Shown here one piece after another: positions 47,699 to 59,889 of a DNA stretch of 64,000 nt. The notes beneath the pieces were generated by a model. That model was not told the DNA's origin. It did no database searches and saw nothing but the letters and a program-made list of their open reading frames with translations. A program made the position numbers and the translations under genes. Where the stretch lies: the NCBI RefSeq assembly GCF_004379255.2, contig NC_056046.1, positions 3,844,001 to 3,908,000 on the forward strand. Direction: 5' to 3'. Source of the stretch: Salvia splendens (taxonomy: Eukaryota > Streptophyta > Magnoliopsida > Lamiales > Lamiaceae). Numbering within the stretch: position 1 is the first letter of the stretch; each line of letters opens with the position of its first letter.

Positions 47699-48804
47699 AT
47701 TTGGTTGCAGTTTTGTGATGTTTTTTGTGTTTGTAGATATTGTTTTTTACATCTACTACTTAGATTTTTGTCAATCCACATTGTCATCAATTCATTTATT
47801 AGTTTAATTAATCAATTAATTAATAAGGTATTTTTTCGGAAATAAATTCTACTATGTAAATTCGAGAATAAAAGGTAATCCACTTGACGGCAATAATTGA
47901 ATGCGAATGCAATTTCTGGTATCCACTTGCAATTGCGAATTGATCCACATTCCACACTGTCCAAAATTATTCTGAAGTTTTGAACATTCTACTATACAAT
48001 GTTAATTATTATAATTAGTATTTTTATTTTGAGTTCGTCGAAATCTGTAGATGCTATTATCGGTATTTAGAGGACAAAATTCACATTTTTAATAATACTA
48101 ATATATACAAATTACACTTAAAAATTTTGATCTGACAAGCTCGATTCTGAAATACAATACTCGTGATTTATCATTAATTAATTAATCAGAGCATATGTAT
48201 ATTATTAATTAATTAGTTCCGCGAACGAGCAAACCAACTCGTGATTTAGTGCCGACACCACCGTTCATAATTCAACGGTCATTTGCTGCTCTCACATTCA
48301 CAAATAATTAAAATTAAAATTAAACTCCCAAAGACTATCATTGTTGTATTCTATTATGTGAGTGTATTTTTCAACATTTATTGTCTTAATTGTTATTTAT
48401 AATTACCTATGTGAGCACCGCCCACATGTTTAATAGTACTATTTTTTACTTATATAATTTTATTTTAATACATTAAAAATTAGAATGTTTTTGTAAAATA
48501 ATTATGAATAGAGTTAATTAATGAAATTCGAAATTTATTCACTAAACATATTAAAAATGAAATAATCAAATAAGATACGTATTTATTAATAGAGTTAAGC
48601 TGAGAGTCAAAGTAGTAGACTGCCCCCGGTTAACTGTTAACGAGATTAATAAAAAATGTGTTAAAAAATTTAAAAATATCTATTTCCAATTCCCTTTGCT
48701 GGATATTTCCGCCATTTACATTCAATCAAAATACAGGTAAGAAACTGATCACTGCTCCTCTAAATTAAAATAAATCGAATCAAATCCGATCAATCGGTTC
48801 TGCC
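47699..48804. other. AT-rich spacer between PPR and DUF569 genes
   Basis: 3' flank of the PPR gene and promoter of the DUF569 gene. TTAATTAATTAATC repeats occur near 47805 and 48178. No other gene. Confidence 0.35.
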
Positions 48805-50650
48805 ATGGATTTCTTCAGCAAAGCCAAATCCGTGAAGCTGAAGAGCCGCCACGAGAAATACCTAACCGCCGACCGCGACGGCGCCTCCGTCTTCCAGGAT
48901 CGGTCGGATTCCGCGGCCGCGATTTGGGCGGTGGAGTTCGTGGAGGGCGCTGAGGGCGTGGTGCGGCTGCGGAGCTGCTCCAGCAAGTACCTGACGGCGA
49001 AGGACGAGGAGTTCCTCCTCGGCGTCACCGGCAGGAAGGTCGTGCAGTCGGTGCCGCCGAAGCTGGACTCGTCGGTGGAGTGGGAGCCGGTGAGGGAGGG
49101 GATGCAGGTCAGGCTCAAAACCAGGTACGGAAACTACCTCCGCGCCAACGGAAGATTGCCGCCGTGGCGGAATTCGGTGACGCACGATATTCCGCACCGG
49201 CACCACGACTGGATCCTGTGGGACGTTGAGGCTGTGGAGATGAGGTCCGACGCGGATTTGTCAGAGGATGACGTCAGGTGCTCCAATTTCAGTCTCCGGC
49301 TGCCTAGTAATCTGGTCAGTGTTTTTTCTTTGTTAAATAAACCAATTGAATACGTATATTAGTACTATCATTAGTATCTTTGATCAAATGCTTTTCCATC
49401 TCGCAACTGTAAAAAATAAAAATCAGCTGAAAAAATTATGAAATTGGATTTGTTTGCAATTTTCCTATCGCGTAATGAATTTGTATATGATTTGGTAGTT
49501 GAACGTCAGACATGAGTACTACCGTGGATTAGTTAAACAATGTCGTGTATTCGTAAAGAAAACGACGCCGCTTGATTAAAACCATTTACAATATATTATG
49601 TGTAGGAGATCTGATTTGTTTGCAATGGGATATTTGTTGAAAAATCCAAATTTTATGATTTTTCCGACTAATTTAAGTTGCGAGATAGACTTGATTTTGA
49701 CTAAATTTCATGATTTTTCCGAGAATATGCTCTTGGTAGTAGTTAGGGAATGAGTTGGGCTCAGGTGAAGGGATCTAAAATATTCAGCTATAACTATGGT
49801 TAAGTGTGCTGAAATCGAAAAAAAATCGATATAAATGAAAAGGCTAAGAAATAGTAAAACAAAAGTCTACCACTCATCTTATTGAACATTTTCGTGTATT
49901 ATTTGGACAATTAGCCAAATTGTTCCAACAACAAATAAGATCAAACTTTAATCTTCTAAATTTGTTTAAGAGCCTATTTTAAGAGTATATTCATGAAGCT
50001 TGAACATGAATTGATTGATTAGAGTTGCACAAGTAGAGTTTGTCTGAGTAGGGGATTAATTGTTGTGATGATCAGTCTAGTTCTTCGGAGGATTCATCAA
50101 AGAAATACGAAGGCCGCCTCATATACTACTATGTTGTGGACGATGATGGAAACGCTGATGATTCAGTTGAAGGGCTGAGCTTTCAGCTCAAGGGGAGTAG
50201 GCTAGAGGACTTGATCCAGAGGTTGGAGGAAGAGACTGGACTCGAGGATATCATTGTGTGCTCCCGTAGTCGTCTCAATGGCAAGCTCTATCCCCTTCGC
50301 CTGGCTCTGCCTCCAGACAACGCGCCTATGCACGTCTTCATAGTCCCCTCCACCTCTACAGGTATGCACTTCTCTTCAAATATTTGTTGAGGGGATCTTT
50401 GGTTTCTTGATTATCATACATCATGAAACATGAGTTATCTTTGCAATTTGCAAACACAGTTTCTCTGTTTTCTTGTCTGAAATCTAACTTATGAAACTCT
50501 TCATATATACATTTGGGGGTTGATCTGTTTTCTTTGTCCAAACTTTACTAGTTATGAATCCTTGTTTACTTTTTTCTTTTTCTCTTTGCAGCGGCAAATG
50601 AGTTCATGCCAGCAGCTTCACGTTCGCCTTCTCTTGCTCCTCATCCTTAG
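48805..50650 (+). CDS. DUF569 domain protein
   Basis: Three exons (48805-49314, 50076-50361, 50592-50650) give 284 residues. The N-terminal 150 residues form the DUF569 beta-trefoil-like domain: KSVKLKSRHEKYLTADRDG, VVRLRSCSSKYLTAKDEEFL and MQVRLKTRYGNYLRANG are internal repeats with the K/RYL motif typical of fascin-like folds. A second conserved part (about 171-265) includes RLIYYYVVDDDGNADD and LRLALPPDNAPMHVFIVP. The biochemical function of DUF569 proteins is not established; an actin-crosslinking-like fold is proposed for the family. The 49315-50075 intron has no separate feature. The start ATG is preceded by CTGCC and is the first in the frame. Confidence 0.88.
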
Positions 50651-51886
50651 AATTTCTGCTCTCAAGTACGACGTTGTCTATCTATCTATCTGTCTGTCTG
50701 TTTATCTATGTGCTCATCTTCAATGAAGTTTTATGGTCGTCGTCTAAAAAGCCATGGGAGTACTATTGTTTCTACAAAGGAAACCTAAGAGAGATTGTTC
50801 ATTTGTTTGTCTGAAAAATGATACTACTACTGAACAAGTATTTTCTATGTTTTTCTTGAGTTAAAACTTTTCTATTTGAAATATGAACAGATAATAAAAA
50901 GGCATCTTATTCTATCTTGGCATTAGACATTACACATATATTAGTAGGGAATATATGTCTATAGATATTAGACATATATAGTCGAGGAGACTTTTATATG
51001 TGTCAGCTTTGATAGAATGGATGTTAAAAACTTAAAATAGCAAAAAATATAATTTTATATATTCCTTTTTTTGGCATTATATACTTTTAGTATTTGTTTG
51101 AAATTATAATTCTTTCCCTTCACTATCATCATCCGTTGTCAGTTCATTTCAGATAATTCGTTTAAGCAAAACTTTTCCTCCTATAGACAGAAAGACACAA
51201 AGAAAGTAGATTTCATTTCTATCTAATTAAACAAAATTGGTAGTAGTTTATACTCTTAACTAATGTAAAGGAATAATGTATAAAGCATGTTATTAATGAA
51301 AAGAGATGCTACTAATTGTTTCCAACACTTTAGCTAAAGATGTGAAACGAGTTTCCCCGTTTGAACACAAGGAATCTACTACTACAATTTAAGCTTAGCA
51401 TTAAAAGTTAAACAATTACATTAAAAGAGTGATTAGGTTTGTGTTTTTATTAGCTATTTGTCTAACATCCTGGTTTTTGTAATAGTTCAGTTACAACCTA
51501 CATTATATTAGTGAATAGCGGAACTAATATGTAATCGAAATTGATGAATTACACGTGGAAAACTATGCTACAAATGCACTCAAGTTAAATAAATGATTCA
51601 TCAAATTTTCTTTTAAGCCAACACAAAACTTTACATAGAATGTTGAAGAAGTATATCTATCATTTCATTTGTCATCAAAACCACCTTGAGTTAAGAGAGA
51701 AAAAGAAAATTAAGCAAACATTTTATTTCTCCAATTTTGTAATTGTTGTTGATGGTGTATATAACACCACATTGAAGAAGGGAGTTTTTATGTGTAAAAG
51801 TAAAACCATATTCATATGCGGATGAAAAATTGTTAGATGAATCGAATTTTGGATCTAACTATAGTAAACACTGTATAACTGTATAA
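50651..51886. other. Spacer downstream of the DUF569 gene
   Basis: A short TCTATCTATC/TGTCTGTCTG microsatellite at 50677-50711 lies in the probable 3' UTR. The rest is AT-rich without genes. Confidence 0.35.
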
Positions 51887-52494
51887 GGGAAATGTTATAT
51901 TGTTAACTCAATACTTAATTATTAACTATAATTAAATAATAGCCATTAGATATTTAAATCAAGGGCCTAGATCATCAGCTCCGGAATGTCAATACGATAA
52001 AAAAACGTGAATAAGGTATTAAGGTCAAGTTATAACAAATTAGTTGTAACTAATTTTTGAAAAATATCCAATAACTTTAAAACGCATATAACTTTCTCGA
52101 TTTAAATTATTTTTTCACACAACATATATCAAATTAAAGATAATTTCATAAGGACTCTAACGAGATCTCACTTGCATATGTTCCGATGTCAAAATTTGAA
52201 AAAATTTCAAAATTTTTTAATTTTTTCGTATATGTCAATATAATACATGTAGAATGTCATTCTTAAAGCAATATGTTGACATTATCAAAGTATTGTGTTA
52301 TATTTTCAAAACACTATATTGACATTTTCATCCAAAACCCTAATTTGGTAATTTTTTTTTATCTTTTTCAATTTAATTAATAAAAATGAAAATTACACAT
52401 GACAAATTTTAGAACACTAGATTTCTAAAATGCTATGGTCTTAAATTAGTTGTAGTTATCAATTAAACGATGAGTTAGCAATTGATCACTCCCC
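51887..52494. mobile_element. TIR element R1, left copy
   Basis: The outer 50 bases at each end are inverted copies: ATTGTTAACTCAATAC at the left against the complement of GATGAGTTAGCAATTGATCA at the right. A second copy of the same element, same orientation, is at about 56736-57361; shared internal segments include AACATATATCAAATTAAAGA and GTTCCGATGTCAAAATTTGA. Superfamily undetermined (Mutator-like is possible). Non-coding, about 600 bp. Confidence 0.65.
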
Positions 52495-53590
52495 ACTACT
52501 AAAATTACAAACAAGAACTTAAGTATGACATCCTAATCTAATATGCAGTTTTTTATTACCCTTTGAAGTAGGGGTGAGCATTCGGGTTTCGGTTCGGTTT
52601 TTTGCCCAAACCGAATTTAGGCTAAAATCCAAACCGAACCGAAACCGAATAACCAAAAAACAGAAAACTGAACTAAAAACCGAACTAAACCGAAATATTA
52701 TGAGAATTTCAAAAAACTTTCAACATAAAACCGAAAAATAAAAAAAAAATCAGAAAACATGATTAATATCCATCTACCTACAAAATTAAATATTTAGGCC
52801 ATGACATTAATGTGAACCAAAATAAAGATTCATGACATCTAATAAATCCACGACAAATTATAACAAAGTAAATCCATTCTAACTAATGGAGATTTCACTA
52901 CAAGTGTTCACTCTTCAGTATCTTCCTTGTTCTATCTTTTCAAGGTTATGAGCAAGATCCATAGCATCTCTTTTTTGCATCTCCTTTGTCATCTAGTATC
53001 TCCAACTGTTTCTCTTTCATTATTCAAGATCTACAAGAATAAAGATTTAGAAAATTACAACATTGAATGGTAAATTGGAGAAAATGCTAATGAGTTCACT
53101 AAATTGGAGAAAATTACTGTTAGTGAGTATGCTGTTGTGATGTTGTCCCATTACCAATTCTGTAAACCATAAACTATACTCCTATTTTCAGTTAGAGCAT
53201 TCCCACTTCTCTAAACCATATTATTGTACTCCTTTTAACCTACAGCACCAAAAGATCCAAGTTCACGTTTCTTAATAGAAAAGATTTTTACAACTATTTT
53301 ACATTTGATGAAACAAGTATTCAAATTGTGACCACAAACATTTTACATTTGCTGAAAAACTTAACTATCGTGGACATATTCAAACATTTGTAAGCCTTCT
53401 AAATTCAAATAAAACATTACAGTTTTATCACTCAAAACAACTCCAATCCAGAAACAATGCTTTCTATCTAGCCATCCTAGGTAAATTTAAGCAGCTCAAA
53501 TTAACCCAACAAACATAAAATTTCAGAACGAAATCAACACAAAAGCACAAGCACAAGTTAAATGAATTATCTAGATTTTAAAAGAGATAA

Positions 53591-54659
53591 GGGCATCAGT
53601 GCATATGCACCGCCACGTCAGCATTTTATCCTCCTACCCTTTCACCTGTAGTGGGGCGCCCTAAGCATTTTCTTTTATTTGAATATTTAAATAACTACAA
53701 AAATTGGAAAAAACCTTCATTTCGTTTACTACATTACAATACGAATTAAAAAAATACGCAAACTCAGTGACGGCGGTTACGGGCTCACACTTCTTCAATC
53801 ATGTCGTTCATGAGCTGAACATGGTCTTGTTGGTTGCGCATTGAGACCTGTCTAGATAGAACCTTATTGAAGCCCGTCGGTAATCCTTGAGCCGGGGGCG
53901 GGGCGCCGTGCTGGAGGAGCTAGACCCACCCTCATCATCGGCCAAATCGGTGACGCTTCCACCTTCGTGTTCGACTATCATGTTGTGCAAGATTATGCAC
54001 GCATACATGACATCGGCGAGGACTTCCTTGAACCAGAGACGCCCCGGCCCTTTCACTATTGTCCACCGTGATCGGAGCACACCAAATGCCCGCTCCACAT
54101 CCTTCCGCGCCGCCTCCTGATTTTGCGCAAATAAAACTCTCTTTTCACCCATTGGGCAGCTGATCGTCTTCAGACAAACGTCCGACGTCGAATAGGCCTG
54201 GGGATCTGCTCCGCCGCCTCCGCATCCTCGCGCTGCATTTCGGCTAAGCATTCCGCCATTGCGTCTTGAACGACTGTATTTAAGGCTTGAGTCAAGGTCG
54301 GACTACCGCCCTCCGAGGAACTCCGGTCGTCATCGTGGTTCATTTTGGTTTGTGAGAGATGGAGAAATGTGAGAGATGAGAGAAATGCGAGATGCGAGGA
54401 ATGTTCGTATGAAAAATAGAACGAGAATTGAGGTTTAAATAGACAAATTTCGGGAAAAAAAATAAAAAACGCGCCATCGTCCGCGTTGCCCACAGTGGGC
54501 GGCCGATGGCACGGACGATGCCCTATCGTCCGCGCTTCGTCCGCGGACTAAGCTTAGGGCGAGGACGACGCATCGTCCATCGTCCGCGCACCCACAGTGG
54601 CGGACGATGGCGCGCCCGAGGCATCGGGCATCCTATCGTCCGCCCCACTGTGGATGCCC
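53591..54659 (-). mobile_element. PIF/Harbinger element, internally deleted, inside the hAT element
   Basis: The ends GGGCATCAGTG and CACTGTGGATGCCC are inverted; flanks are TAA (53588-53590) and TTA (54660-54662). The right 190 bases carry repeated ATCGTCCGC/GGACGATG units. It encodes remnants of a DDE transposase (next entry), so unlike the other PIF-like copies in the window it identifies the superfamily directly. Confidence 0.8.
53808..54343 (-). pseudogene. PIF/Harbinger transposase (DDE_Tnp_4) relic
   Basis: The N-terminal part starts at the ATG at 54343-54341 (MNHDDDRSSSEGGSPTLTQA) and keeps about 57 codons. After that the reading jumps to the C-terminal third of the transposase: MGEKRVLFAQNQEAARKDVE, then RAFGVLRSRW and ADVMYACIILHNMIVEHEGG, ending at 53808. 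The central DDE catalytic core is missing, so it is inactive. ERAFGVL and ILHNMI are the hallmark motifs of the family. Confidence 0.85.
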
Positions 54660-54993
54660 TTATAGCAACGAACTATACAATTAAAAAGGTAGCAGCAGCA
54701 ACTAGACATAGAAATCACAAAACCATTTTCCAATATTATACCTCAATTGAAATTGCAGTTGGACGGCGGGAGGAGACGGGTGGACGGCTGGAGGCGATGG
54801 GTGGACCGCTGGAGGTGACGGTTGAACGACTGGAGGTGAACGACAAAGGGAGACGTTGAACGGCTATAGGCGATGGGTTGGAGCTGGAGAGATTTAGGGA
54901 TAGAGTATAGAAATGGGGATAGATTGGAGGTTGGAGAGAATTAGGGTCAAGGTGGAGGAAGAGAATGGAGGCGGAACTGGAAGAGTATTTTTA

Positions 54994-55809
54994 GAGCATC
55001 AGCAATGGCGCCCGTCCCGGCGGAATTCTGACCGGCGTGCCGAAAGTCCACTCGGGACGTCTGCCATTGTGCAAGGGATGCACGGATACGGACATCCGCT
55101 GCGGACACAGGAGTTCTGCGGCTTTGGTGCGGACGTCCGCCATTGCGTTGACTCCCACGGACGTCCGCGCGGACGTCCCGATTATTGCATTAATTTCTTT
55201 TTTAATAATTCTATAAATACGTATCGTTGAACTTCATTTCATTCACACCACTTGTATTAACGAGTATCTCTCTCTCTCTAAAATACTTTTCTTTCGAATA
55301 ACAATGGAGCACCACGATAGCGATTCCCCCGTCACGAGCGAGTCACAGGCGCCTTATTTCCCCGCCAATCGACCGATCGCCATTACAAGCGGTCGCTTAA
55401 GGATATCATCAACTGTATGCGGCGCGATTTGGGGTTCGGAGACATGTCAGAGAGTGACGACGAGGGGACTGGCGGCGGGGAATCCGAGGAGTGAGAAGGC
55501 GGTTTTTTAACAATGTAATTTTTTTTAATAATTATGTATTTTTTTAATTAAGTATGTTTTTTTTAAATAAAGTGGTTTCATTTTCCCCGTATTTGTGTCG
55601 AAATTTTAATTCCGTAAACTGTTTAATTCCGTAAATTGTTTAATTTGTGAATTTTTATTGTGGGAAGTCCGTCGGGATGTCTTTGGGGATGTCCGCCACT
55701 GTGCAGGGGGATGTCTGTATGACGTGGTATCCGCAGTGGGATGTCCGTATGACATGGCGGAGGTATTTTTGGGATGTCCGTCGGGACATCCTCACCACTG
55801 CCAATGCTC
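54994..55809 (+). mobile_element. PIF/Harbinger-like MITE E4a
   Basis: Ends GAGCATCAGCAATGG and CCACTGCCAATGCTC are inverted, and TTA flanks both sides (54991-54993, 55810-55812). The left terminal 200 bases contain GGACGTCC-type units, the right terminal 150 bases GGATGTCC-type units. At 55304-55508 a short, frameshifted coding remnant opens MEHHDSDSPV; its other frame ends with MSESDDEGTGGGESEE. It directly abuts E4b. Confidence 0.82.
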
Positions 55810-55812
55810 TTA

Positions 55813-56381
55813 GGGAATCCACAGTGGTGCGGATGTCCCGGTGGACATCCCCGCGGACATCCCGACGGACTTCCCACATTAATGAAAATTCACAAATTCA
55901 CCAAATTAAATAATTTACAGAATTAAACAATTTACGGAATTAAAATTTACGGAACGATTACGGAATAAAATTTTCATTAAATAAAAAAAAGAAAGGTACA
56001 TTGAAAAAAAAAACTAAAAAAAGTACATTTCAACAAATATAAATTTCATCTAAAACCACTACCACTACCAGCAATTTTGGATATATAAAAGAAACATAGA
56101 GAGAGAAATACTCGTTAATACAAGTGGTGCGAATGAAATAAAATTCAACAAGCCGTATTTATAGAATTTTTGAAAAAAATATATAAAATAATCGGGACGT
56201 CCGCGCGAACTTCCGTGGGGTCAACACAATGGCGGACGTCCACAAGGACGTCGCGACGGACGTCCCGGGAAAGCCGCGGAACTCCGGTGTCCGCAGCGGA
56301 CGTCCGTATCTGCGTCACCTTTGCACAATGGCGAACGTCCTGCGCGGACGTCCGCCGCGACGGGCACCATTGCGGATGCTC
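55813..56381 (-). mobile_element. PIF/Harbinger-like MITE E4b, inverted relative to E4a
   Basis: Ends GGGAATCCACAGTGGTGCGG and GCACCATTGCGGATGCTC; TTA lies at both borders (55810-55812 and 56382-56384). Its right terminal 200 bases, read on the minus strand, align with the left end of E4a including GGACGTCCGC units and the segment CACCACTTGTATTAACGAGT. The coding remnant present in E4a is deleted here. Confidence 0.8.
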
Positions 56382-56735
56382 TTATGTTTACGTTTTAAGT
56401 ATATATACTATATATATATAAATATATTTAAAAAATATTATATAAAATTATAATTTGGTTTTTCGGTTTTTTTTTTTCAACCGAACCGAACTGAACCGAA
56501 AAACCAAAAATTTCAAAATTTTATAACCAAACCGAACCGAAAAACCGAACCAAATTTTAAATTTTTGGTTCGGATATTCGATTTTCAGGTTTTTTGCTCA
56601 CCCCTACTTTGAAGTTTATTGTGAGTAGAACAAATAACCTATATTAATTGTAGGTAGTGTTAATAACAATTAATTAGAGTTTACAATGATGGTGAGCCAT
56701 ATATAATATAATTGGTAAATAAATTGATATAAATA

Positions 56736-57361
56736 AGGAGTTGTGGTGTATTATATTGCTAAATCAATCCTATGTGGCTAACTACAACAAAATGATAGAC
56801 ATTAGATCATGAAATTAATGCACAAGATCATTCATCTATGAGTATCAATACAATGTACATAAAATATAAATTAGGGGTATTAATGTTACTTGACCAAAAG
56901 TTAATTATAACTAATTATCAAAAAAATATCTGAAAACTTTAAATGATTATAACTATCTCAATTTATATTATTTTTGCACAACATATATCAAATTAAAGAT
57001 AAATTTATAAGAATTTAAACGAGATCTCCTTGTATACGTTCCGATGTCAAAATTTGAAAAAAATTCTTGAATTTTCGTACTTTTCAAGAAGCAGCTTAAT
57101 GTCAATGTAGCTATCATAATATGTCAATATAATACATATACAATGTCAATGCTAAATTGTGTTGACATATTCAATGAATCTTATTGATATATTTAATACG
57201 ATATATTGACATTTTGATCAAAAACCCTAATTTTAGTAGTTTTCTATCTTTTTAAATTTAAATAGTAATAAAACAAAATTACAAATGACAATTTATAAAC
57301 CACTAGATCCCTACAAATCTTATAATTTTAAATTAGTTGTAGTTAGCAATTGATCACTCCC
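56736..57361. mobile_element. TIR element R1, right copy
   Basis: Related to 51887-52494 and in the same orientation; it ends GTTAGCAATTGATCACTCCC. The two copies lie on either side of the 4-kb hAT element, but are too diverged from each other (many substitutions and indels) to have arisen as part of the hAT insertion. Confidence 0.6.
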
Positions 57362-57553
57362 ATAAAGCTTTATGTTATTGAGTAGTGTTTATAAATGAAA
57401 TAAACCTATTTTTTTGTGACATTTCATGGGAAAATCAAGACCATTTATTCGACAGAGTGAACTATATTTGATTATAGAGAGACCAACTCCAACTCCAACT
57501 CCAACTCCAACACTTTAAATCATCCAAAAAGGTATACATGCTCACTTTTATAA

Positions 57554-59363
57554 GAGCATCCACATCCGTTCTCTTGCCAACGAGCATGAATGTGAGCCCG
57601 GTCCCACTTTTACTCCATACTCTTAGGCAAGAGCACAACACCCACACCCGTGCTCTTTCGCAAGGACAAGCGGGACCATTCTATTATTCAATTTAAATAA
57701 AACATTTCCACAAACTTAAAATGCATTAAAAATACCCGGAATAATATTATAAATTATAAAAAAAATTAAAAATTACATAATTAAAATACTAAAAATTAAA
57801 AATTACATAATTAAAATACTATAAATTTAAAATTACATAATTAAAATCCTAAAAATTAAAAATTTCATAATTAAACACCTAAAAAATAAAAATGACCCCC
57901 GTGGATAACTATTCATCCGGCTCTACCCCCAATGTTCTTTGGAGACCCCATATCATTGCCACATGCGATCGAAGTTGCTCGGGGGTCATAGTTGACCTAT
58001 CGGCCAAATTGAGTTGGGCCAAAATCCCCCACAACGAGTTGGTGGGGGGTTGAGGTGGCACATAGGGAGCGGGTTCGGTAGGGGGGCGGATGGAGTCGCG
58101 GCGCGACGGCGGTTGGTTGCCGCCTTCTTCCTTCCTTGCGGCCGGCGCTGGGAACTGCTCGGGCCGGCGTCGGGGCTACCCAAGTTAGCTCCGGCAAGTT
58201 GGCTAACCACATCCTCGGAGCCAACGTCGGATAGGGATACCGACCTCGACTGTTTGGAGGAGGAGCTAGAGGAGGATGATACGCCTCCCCTATACTTAGG
58301 ATGCGCCCGCGTCTCCTGCCAAATGTTGAGGTACTTGAACGGCTTGTAGTTCATGGATTGGTAGGTCGCCAAGGTGGAACTGATGATGTCAAGCTCGCTC
58401 CGGCCGTTCCCCGCCGACCACTCTTCCTAGAGGTAATACCCGTGGAACTTTTGGATTTATTCGTTGGCTCTGTATATGGCATTGCGCTCCATACTCTCGT
58501 TGTGCTCGATTGTTCCAGCCGACCGATTTTGATTGTACCGGCGACAGATGCGCCACCAATAATGGTCATAGGATTGGTTCGTGCCAACCTCCGGATCTTC
58601 GGAGATTGACAAGTACGCTTTGAATAATTGCTCCATCTCCCCCGGAGTGTACGGGGTGCGGACACCACGAGTAGGAAGAGAAGGAGTTTGAGAGGGGCCG
58701 CTCCCTCCCGCTCTAGGTACGGGTGGTTCGGGTGTCCACTCGTATTGCCCTTCGGGGGCATCTTGGTTGTCGATAGGGTAAGGCCGGTAGCCACCCGGAA
58801 CTTGCGAACCTTGGGTTTGAGGAGAGGCCGAATATTCCGTTTCCGGACTAGGAAATGGTTGTGAACCGAACCAATCGGGGTTCCAACCGTGGGAGCCGGA
58901 GGGGTGATCGTCGGAGCCGGATATTTTTTTGTTGTGAGTGAAAGAAAGATTGAGAATTTTAAGAATAGAAATGAGAGAATTTAGATGATAATTGTATAGT
59001 GTGGTGTGATTATTTGGTGTGGAAGTGAGGGTATTTATAGATGAAAATGTGTATTTTTTGGGAAAAAATTGAAAAATAAATTAAAAGTGGGTAGAAAACG
59101 GATATAATTTTTTAGGAAGTGGGAAAATATATATATTTTTATTTTAAATCAGATTTTTTAATTAAAATTTGATTTTTTTTTAAAAAAATATCGTTGGCCA
59201 ATGGATGACTGACACGTGGGCTGCTCGCTGGCACGGACGTGCTCGATGCATCGAGCAGTGCCGTGCCAGCAACAAGAGCACAGCGGCGAGCAGCGGGTGC
59301 CGCGCTGCTGCCACATACGGATGGACGGACGGCTGCGTTCAAACTTCAACCGCTGTGAATGCT
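57554..59363 (-). mobile_element. PIF/Harbinger-like ORF1-only element (copy E3)
   Basis: The left end GAGCATCCACATCCG and the right end CGCTGTGAATGCTA (last base changed) are flanked by TAA on both sides (57551-57553, 59364-59366). Its coding strand is minus. Four imperfect copies of a roughly 31-bp unit containing AAAAATTACATAATTAAAAT lie at 57765-57885, downstream of the ORF. Terminal motif units here are AGAGCA/TGCTCT (for example GTGCTCGATGCATCGAGCAG at the right end). Confidence 0.82.
57909..58925 (-). pseudogene. Decayed ORF1 (Myb/SANT-like) of element E3
   Basis: The codon at the conserved start position (58925-58923) is ATA instead of the ATG seen in copy E1, and the following residues SGSDDHPSGSHGWNP are conserved. 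A Myb/SANT-like domain with YTPGEMEQLFKAYLSISEDP and YWWRICRRYNQN follows. An in-frame TAA occurs after RNAIYRANE, with coding similarity continuing (NYKPFKYLNIWQETRAHPKY) to a plausible end EPDE at 57909. Start loss plus internal stop make it non-functional. Confidence 0.78.
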
Positions 59364-59366
59364 ATA

Positions 59367-59889
59367 AGGGGTTGAACATGAAGCAAAAGAGAAGCACTTT
59401 TCAATCATGTGTTTTATAATGCATGTCGCTCTCAGTGTCCGTAGCCAATCAAAATATGTCCAAGTTTTCATAATTTATTATTTTGATGTAAATGATTAAA
59501 TCTCAAAGTACATATATATAATAAACACGTGACAAATGTTCGGATGGATTATCATATATGAATATTATTTATTTTAATATAATTCAATTTATGTCCTTTT
59601 TTATTAAAAATAATTAATTGTCATTAACATAAAGTTACTTTTATTTAAAAGAACTATTCCTTTAACAAGTTTCAGTCTAGAATAAATACTGGAGTAGTAA
59701 ACTTTGAAACAAAGTAGCTGTCACAAATAAGAGTTTTTTTTTGTAACTCATGCTTGTACAAATTGTTGTCATATTATTTATTCTATAATAATAATTAATA
59801 AAATATTCATAAATTATTAGATCACACAATTAACGTGCATATCGTAGAAGGTAATAAATAAAATCAATATAAAGCCCACAAATTCCTAA
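59367..59889. other. Spacer between two PIF/Harbinger-like elements
   Basis: About 520 bases of AT-rich sequence; no gene recognised. Confidence 0.35.

Larger units (their letters stand above)
52569..56606. mobile_element. Non-autonomous hAT element carrying three nested PIF-like elements
   Basis: The tips TAGGGGTGAGCA and TGCTCACCCCTA are inverted and flanked by a perfect 8-bp duplication CTTTGAAG (52561-52568 and 56607-56614). Subterminal sequence on both sides is rich in AACCGAA/TTCGGTT motifs. Of the 4038 bp, about 2450 bp is accounted for by the insertions at 53591-54659, 54994-55809 and 55813-56381. No hAT transposase is recognised in the remaining sequence. Confidence 0.9.

Noticed and set aside
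57480..57512. AACTCC repeat run
   Set aside because: Simple hexamer microsatellite, no further meaning seen.
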